Translations under genes and position numbers: made by a program
Shown here: positions 60,242-64,000 of the stretch, piece by piece
Layout of the letters: each line of letters starts with the position of its first letter
How positions within the stretch are numbered: position 1 is the first letter of the stretch
DNA from: Streptomyces erythrochromogenes
GTDB lineage: Bacteria; Actinomycetota; Actinomycetes; Streptomycetales; Streptomycetaceae
Length of the DNA stretch: 64,000 bases
Assembly (NCBI RefSeq): GCF_036170895.1
Contig: NZ_CP108036.1
Location: 8,033,501 to 8,097,500, forward strand
Direction: 5' to 3'
The notes under the pieces: model-generated
Told to the model about the DNA's origin: nothing
Databases searched by the model: none
Seen by the model: only the letters and a program-made list of their open reading frames with translations

Positions 60242-60591
60242 CCCACGAACCCGACGAACCCCGACCCGACGCCGACACGCCCACCCCCGACGAGCTGCGC
60301 GCACAGGTCGAGCGCACGCGTGACGAACTGGGGCAGACGATAGAGGCGCTGGCAGGCAAGGCAGACGTCAAGGCACAGGCCAAGGAGAAGACCGCGCAGG
60401 TCGCCGACCTGATCCACGAGAAGGCAACACACACGGCGCAGCGGGTTAAGGACGCGACTCCGGAGCCGGTGCTGGACACCGCGGGCCGGGCCGCGACGGC
60501 GGCACGCGCCAACCCCAAGGTGCTGCTCGTGGCCGGCTGCGCCGCCCTGGTCGTCTTCCTGCTGGTGCGGCGCGGCTGCGGACACCGCTGA
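60238..60591 (+). CDS. DUF3618-domain protein
   Basis: The 117-aa product has the DUF3618 signature TPDELRAQVERTRDELGQTI followed by EALAGKADVKAQAKEK, a long helical region with repeated Lys/Ala, and one C-terminal membrane helix (VLLVAGCAALVVFLLVRRG). It is translationally coupled to the holin-III-like gene. Function is unknown; the pair is conserved in streptomycetes. Confidence 0.88.
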   Translation: MTHEPDEPRPDADTPTPDELRAQVERTRDELGQTIEALAGKADVKAQAKEKTAQVADLIHEKATHTAQRVKDATPEPVLDTAGRAATAARANPKVLLVAGCAALVVFLLVRRGCGHR

Positions 60592-60947
60592 CAGCCCCGG
60601 GGCCGGCGGCCGACGCGGGCGCGGCGCCGGGCCCCCACCCGGTCGGCGGACCAGCATCCCGTGGCGCGCGGGCGCGAGGACTCCTGGTAGACGCCGGACG
60701 GAGACCGCGGAGACGCGGAGAACGCGGCGACTGCGGCGGCCAGGGCCGCAGGGCCTGACAGGACTGCCCGGGCTCGCTCGCCCGCGCCGAGCGAGCGCGG
60801 CTCAGTCGGCTCCCCCCGGGGAGCGCAGGCGGTCAGCGGGGCGCGGCCCGGCGGCCGAACCAGTGGCCGCCGCTTCACACGCGTCGGCCGGCTGCCGTCA
60901 CCGACCGCGGGGGCGAAGGCGACCTCGCACGCCGCGACACGCACCGG
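60592..60947. other. 356-bp region without a recognisable gene
   Basis: I see no supported coding frame. It contains several GGAGA(A/C)CGCGG-like imperfect direct repeats around 60700-60735. Confidence 0.4.
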
Positions 60948-61112
60948 TCACCGGGCCGGCGCGTCGAGATCCCGCCGGGCCCGGGCGGAACGCCGGGCGG
61001 AGCGGCGGGAGCCGGCAACGACCAGGTCAGGCGGGGGCCCACGAGGACCACGGCCGGCCAGGCCGACGACGACCGCTGCGATCAGAAGGGCGGGTCCGGG
61101 AACGAGTACCAC
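60948..61112 (-). CDS. Small membrane peptide
   Basis: From a GTG at 61112, with AAGGAG six bases upstream, a 54-aa product has one hydrophobic helix (LVPGPALLIAAVVVGLAG) and an Arg-rich tail (SRRSARRSARARRDL). The ribosome-binding site and membrane-plus-basic layout support it, but no homologous family is recognised. Confidence 0.4.
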   Translation of the reverse strand: MVLVPGPALLIAAVVVGLAGRGPRGPPPDLVVAGSRRSARRSARARRDLDAPAR

Positions 61113-61324
61113 CGACCGCTCCTTGCCTTCGCGCCCGGGCAGTCCGCCGGACCCGCCCGGCGCCCACCCGGCCCGCGGACGTTGACCCCGCTGATCTCCA
61201 CCCCTTCGCACGTACCGCGCCCCGTAGTCGAAATGATGCGGAAAGTGACCAGTCGTGTCAGCGTGGTGGAAAGGAGTCCGAGGAAACCCAGGAATCCTTA
61301 CCCCCTCAGAAGGAGTCTGCCGTC

Positions 61325-61495
61325 ATGGGCGGAATGAAGGACAAGCGCCAGGAACCGGGCAAGGGCCGCGAGGAGCAGCGGCGCCCGCAGGGCCCCGGAC
61401 AGGATCCGGTCCATCCCGAGCCCCGCCGGCCGTCCCGTCAGCCGGGCCGCGAGGGCGAGTCCCGCGAAGCCGGTCCGCGCGACGAAAGCTTCTGA
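61325..61495 (+). CDS. Small hydrophilic protein
   Basis: The 56-aa product MGGMKDKRQEPGKGREEQRR...GPRDESF is strongly charged and rich in Pro/Gly/Arg, probably disordered. AAGGAG lies ten bases before the ATG and a strong terminator follows 48 bases after the stop, which together support a real transcription unit. Function unknown. Confidence 0.55.
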   Translation: MGGMKDKRQEPGKGREEQRRPQGPGQDPVHPEPRRPSRQPGREGESREAGPRDESF

Positions 61496-61542
61496 CCCGG
61501 AGCCGCTGGGCATCCGCGCTCCAGAGCAGCACCCCACGCACG

Positions 61543-61584
61543 CAGGGCCCGGCCGGAGCCTGTAGTCACCCCGGCCGGGCCCTG
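61543..61584 (+). terminator. Terminator after the small hydrophilic protein gene
   Basis: CAGGGCCCGGCCGG (61543-61556) pairs perfectly with 61571-61584, a 14-bp stem with a 14-nt loop. Confidence 0.8.
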
Positions 61585-61774
61585 TCACATCCGCGGCGGA
61601 TCCGCCGGACAGGCGGCAGGACGAACGACGAAGGAGGAACGAGGTACCCGCAGTCAGGCATCCGCGCTGCGCAGGACCTGCCGTCCTGCGCGCGGAACCG
61701 GCCCGACATGCGGTCAGACAGAGAACTCGGGGCAGTTCGAAGCCGGTCTTCGGCCCGGCGGGAAGCGGGCATCC

Positions 61775-62635
61775 ATGACGGAGCGCCTCAAACGATCGGG
61801 GCTGGTCGGCGAGCTCTTCGCCGAATTCGCCGGCACCATGATCCTCATTCTGTTCGGTTGTGGTGTGGTGGCCCAGGTGGTCGCCGGCGGAGCCCTCACG
61901 GATCCCGCGGGCGGCCTCGGGAACCACGACAGCATCGCCTGGGCCTGGGGTCTCGGAGTGACCCTGGGCGTGTACGTCGCGGCGAGGCTGAGCGGCGCTC
62001 ACCTCAATCCGGCGGTGACCGTCGCGCTGGCCGCGTTCAAGGACTTCCCGTGGAAGAAGGTGGCCCCCTACGCGCTGGCCCAGGTGGCCGGCGCCTTCGT
62101 GGCCGCGCTGATCGTCCGCTGGAACTACACCGAGGCGCTGGCCGCGGCCGACCCCGGCCACACCATCAAGACGCAGGGCGTCTTCTCCACCCTCCCGGCC
62201 AACGGGAACACGAACCTGCCGGTGACCGAGTGGGGCGCACTGCGCGACCAGATCATCGGCACCGCCATCCTGCTCCTGCTGATCTTCGCCGTCACGGACC
62301 TGCTGGGCACGCCTCCCGGCGCCAACCTCGCCCCGTTCATCGTCGGCCTGATCGTGGTGGCGATCGGCATGGCGTGGGGCACCAACGCCGGTTACGCGAT
62401 CAACCCGGCCCGTGACCTCGGCCCCCGCCTGGCCAGCTACCTCACCGGATACGGCGGGGCGTGGCGAGACCAGTACGGGCAGCTCTACTTCTGGGTCCCG
62501 ATCATCGGCCCCTTCATCGGCGGTGTGCTCGGAGCGGGCCTCTACAAGTTCCTCATCGGCCGGTTCCTGCCGGACGCCGGAGCGGAGCCCCCCGGACGGG
62601 TGCCGGAACCCGAACCGGAACCGGAGAAGAGCTGA
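61775..62635 (+). CDS. glpF: Glycerol uptake facilitator (MIP/aquaporin family)
   Basis: The 286-aa protein has six helices and both NPA boxes: ARLSGAHLNPAVTVAL and NAGYAINPARDLGPRL. The Asp after the second NPA(R) box and the Gly-rich loop (GNHDSIAW) indicate an aquaglyceroporin rather than a water-only channel. The C-terminus is an acidic Pro-Glu tail. GlpK follows 81 bp downstream, so the pair imports and phosphorylates glycerol. No gylR-type regulator is adjacent, unlike the main streptomycete glycerol operon. Confidence 0.93.
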   Translation: MTERLKRSGLVGELFAEFAGTMILILFGCGVVAQVVAGGALTDPAGGLGNHDSIAWAWGLGVTLGVYVAARLSGAHLNPAVTVALAAFKDFPWKKVAPYALAQVAGAFVAALIVRWNYTEALAAADPGHTIKTQGVFSTLPANGNTNLPVTEWGALRDQIIGTAILLLLIFAVTDLLGTPPGANLAPFIVGLIVVAIGMAWGTNAGYAINPARDLGPRLASYLTGYGGAWRDQYGQLYFWVPIIGPFIGGVLGAGLYKFLIGRFLPDAGAEPPGRVPEPEPEPEKS

Positions 62636-62716
62636 CCGCGCACGGGACGGACCGGCCACGGCCGTCCGTCCCCGCCGGAACCCCACACGCGGTATCCCCC
62701 AGAGGAGGCACACCCC

Positions 62717-64000
62717 ATGGCTGACTTCGTCGGCGCGGTGGACCAGGGCACCACGAGCACCCGTTTCATGATCTTCGACCATGCCGGCAACGAGGTGGCG
62801 AAACACCAGCTGGAGCACTCCCAGATCCTCCCGCGCTCGGGATGGGTCGAACACGACCCGGTGGAGATCTGGGAACGCACCAACTCGGTGATCCAGAACG
62901 CCCTCCGGCACGGCAACCTCGACGCCTCCGACCTCGCGGCCGTCGGCATCACCAACCAGCGCGAGACGACCGTCGTCTGGGACCCCCGCACCGGGCGCCC
63001 GTACTACAACGCCATCGTCTGGCAGGACACCCGTACCGACTCCATCGCCGCGGCGCTGGAGCGCGGCGGCCAGGGCGAGGTCATCCGCCGCAAGGCGGGG
63101 CTGCCCCCGGCCACCTACTTCTCCGGCGGCAAGATCCAGTGGATCCTGGAGAACGTCGACGGGGTGCGGGAGGCCGCCGAGAAGGGCCACGCCCTCTTCG
63201 GCAACACCGACTGCTGGGTGCTGTGGAACCTCACCGGAGGCCCCGACGGAGGCGTCCACGCCACCGACGTCACCAACGCCAGCCGCACCATGCTCATGGA
63301 CCTGGAAACCCTCGACTGGGACGACGAACTGCTCGGCTTCTTCGGCATCCCCCGGTCCATGCTGCCCACGATCAACCCGTCCTCCCACCCCGAGGCGTAC
63401 GGACGGACCCGCACCTCCCGGCCGTTGCGGGAGGCCATTCCCATCACGGGCGTGCTCGGCGACCAGCAGGCGGCCACCGTGGGCCAGGTCTGCTTCGCTC
63501 CCGGCGAGGCGAAGAACACGTACGGGACCGGCAACTTCCTGGTCCTCAACACCGGGACGGAACTCGTCCGCTCGCAGCACGGCCTCCTGACCACCGTGGC
63601 CTACCAGTTCGGCGACAGCCCCGCGGTCTACGCCCTCGAAGGCTCCATCGCGGTCACCGGCTCCGCCGTGCAGTGGCTGCGCGACCAGCTGAAGATCATC
63701 ACCGACGCCGGCGAGAGCGAACGCCTGGCCCGCACGGTCGAGGACAGCGGAGGGATCTACTTCGTCCCCGCCTTCTCCGGCCTGTTCGCCCCGTACTGGC
63801 GCTCCGACGCCCGCGGCGCCATCGTCGGCCTCGCCCGCTACCACGACAACGGCCACCTGGCGCGGGCCACTCTGGAGGCCATCTGCTACCAGAGCCGCGA
63901 CGTCGTGGAGGCCATGGAGCAGGACTCGGGCGTACACCTCGACGTGCTCAAGGTCGACGGCGGGGTCACCGCCAACGACCTGTGCATGCAGACGCAGTCC
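62717..64000 (+). CDS. glpK: Glycerol kinase, truncated by the window edge
   Basis: The first 428 codons are present; the usual length is about 505. FGGY-kinase features include [18 protein letters not shown] (phosphate loop), [34 protein letters not shown] (glycerol contacts), [13 protein letters not shown] and [14 protein letters not shown]. It phosphorylates glycerol to glycerol 3-phosphate using ATP. AGAGGAGG precedes ATG 62717. Second gene of the glpF-glpK operon. Confidence 0.95.
   Translation, partial: MADFVGAVDQGTTSTRFMIFDHAGNEVAKHQLEHSQILPRSGWVEHDPVEIWERTNSVIQNALRHGNLDASDLAAVGITNQRETTVVWDPRTGRPYYNAIVWQDTRTDSIAAALERGGQGEVIRRKAGLPPATYFSGGKIQWILENVDGVREAAEKGHALFGNTDCWVLWNLTGGPDGGVHATDVTNASRTMLMDLETLDWDDELLGFFGIPRSMLPTINPSSHPEAYGRTRTSRPLREAIPITGVLGDQQAATVGQVCFAPGEAKNTYGTGNFLVLNTGTELVRSQHGLLTTVAYQFGDSPAVYALEGSIAVTGSAVQWLRDQLKIITDAGESERLARTVEDSGGIYFVPAFSGLFAPYWRSDARGAIVGLARYHDNGHLARATLEAICYQSRDVVEAMEQDSGVHLDVLKVDGGVTANDLCMQTQS

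Overview
The window is about 72% G+C with strong G/C bias at third codon positions, ATG/GTG/TTG starts and dense two-strand coding. Gene content (OsdR/DevR-type dormancy regulators, ECF41 sigma factor, paired HxlR regulators, a large secreted subtilase, CHAT protein, LLM flavin oxidoreductase clusters) indicates Streptomyces or a close relative. The many broken genes and accessory modules look like chromosome-arm DNA rather than core.

Layout. 1-5.3 kb: ferredoxin/ferredoxin-reductase edge, copCD and ycnI copper genes sharing a terminator, a membrane protein, an SRPBCC protein. 5.6-12.3 kb: DoxX gene, decayed cupin, GlxA-type regulator, TPR protein, two divergent HxlR modules (RidA; NmrA-like reductase), MASE1 remnant. 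12.4-17.3 kb: tight three-gene operon of a membrane-anchored CHAT protease-like protein, a small Cys-containing protein and a membrane protein. 17.4-30.7 kb: YbdK ligase, TrmB/LuxR-like regulator and 1243-aa S8 peptidase, AI-2E transporter, YrdC-type protein with a 26-bp palindrome upstream, beta-carbonic anhydrase, ECF41 sigma factor with NDH-2-like oxidoreductase, Tat-exported propeller protein. 30.7-33.5 kb: CmtR-like metal sensor with two cation transporters and a methyltransferase.

33.6-40.2 kb is a DosR/OsdR-type dormancy island: Acg nitroreductase, CBS-BON protein, cNMP-binding protein, universal stress protein, intact response regulator, STAS and PNPOx-like proteins, with several GGGNC-N4-GNCCC boxes. 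A second DevR copy (internal deletion plus G8 frameshift) and the cognate sensor kinase (short GAF remnant) are broken. 40.3-50.3 kb is one long leftward operon: polar amino-acid-type ABC transporter, GNAT, four LLM flavin monooxygenases, alpha/beta hydrolase, read from a good TTGACA-18-TAGCTT promoter; it is probably an organosulfur scavenging locus. It is followed by broken sulfur genes: sulfatase, metX, metY.

The most unusual object is a roughly 2.1-kb cassette (about 51158-53244) inserted into that sulfatase gene. It carries a 68-aa peptide with a Sec-like N-terminus and a C-terminal tail of five consecutive tyrosines (AYYYYYVQAR), three bases upstream of a complete cytochrome P450. This is the minimal layout of P450-crosslinked ribosomal peptides, with an unusual precursor. 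The right end holds a VOC protein, CYP152-type P450, CBS protein, a junction joining TetR and BrkB remnants, holin-III/DUF3618 pair, and glpF-glpK running off the edge.
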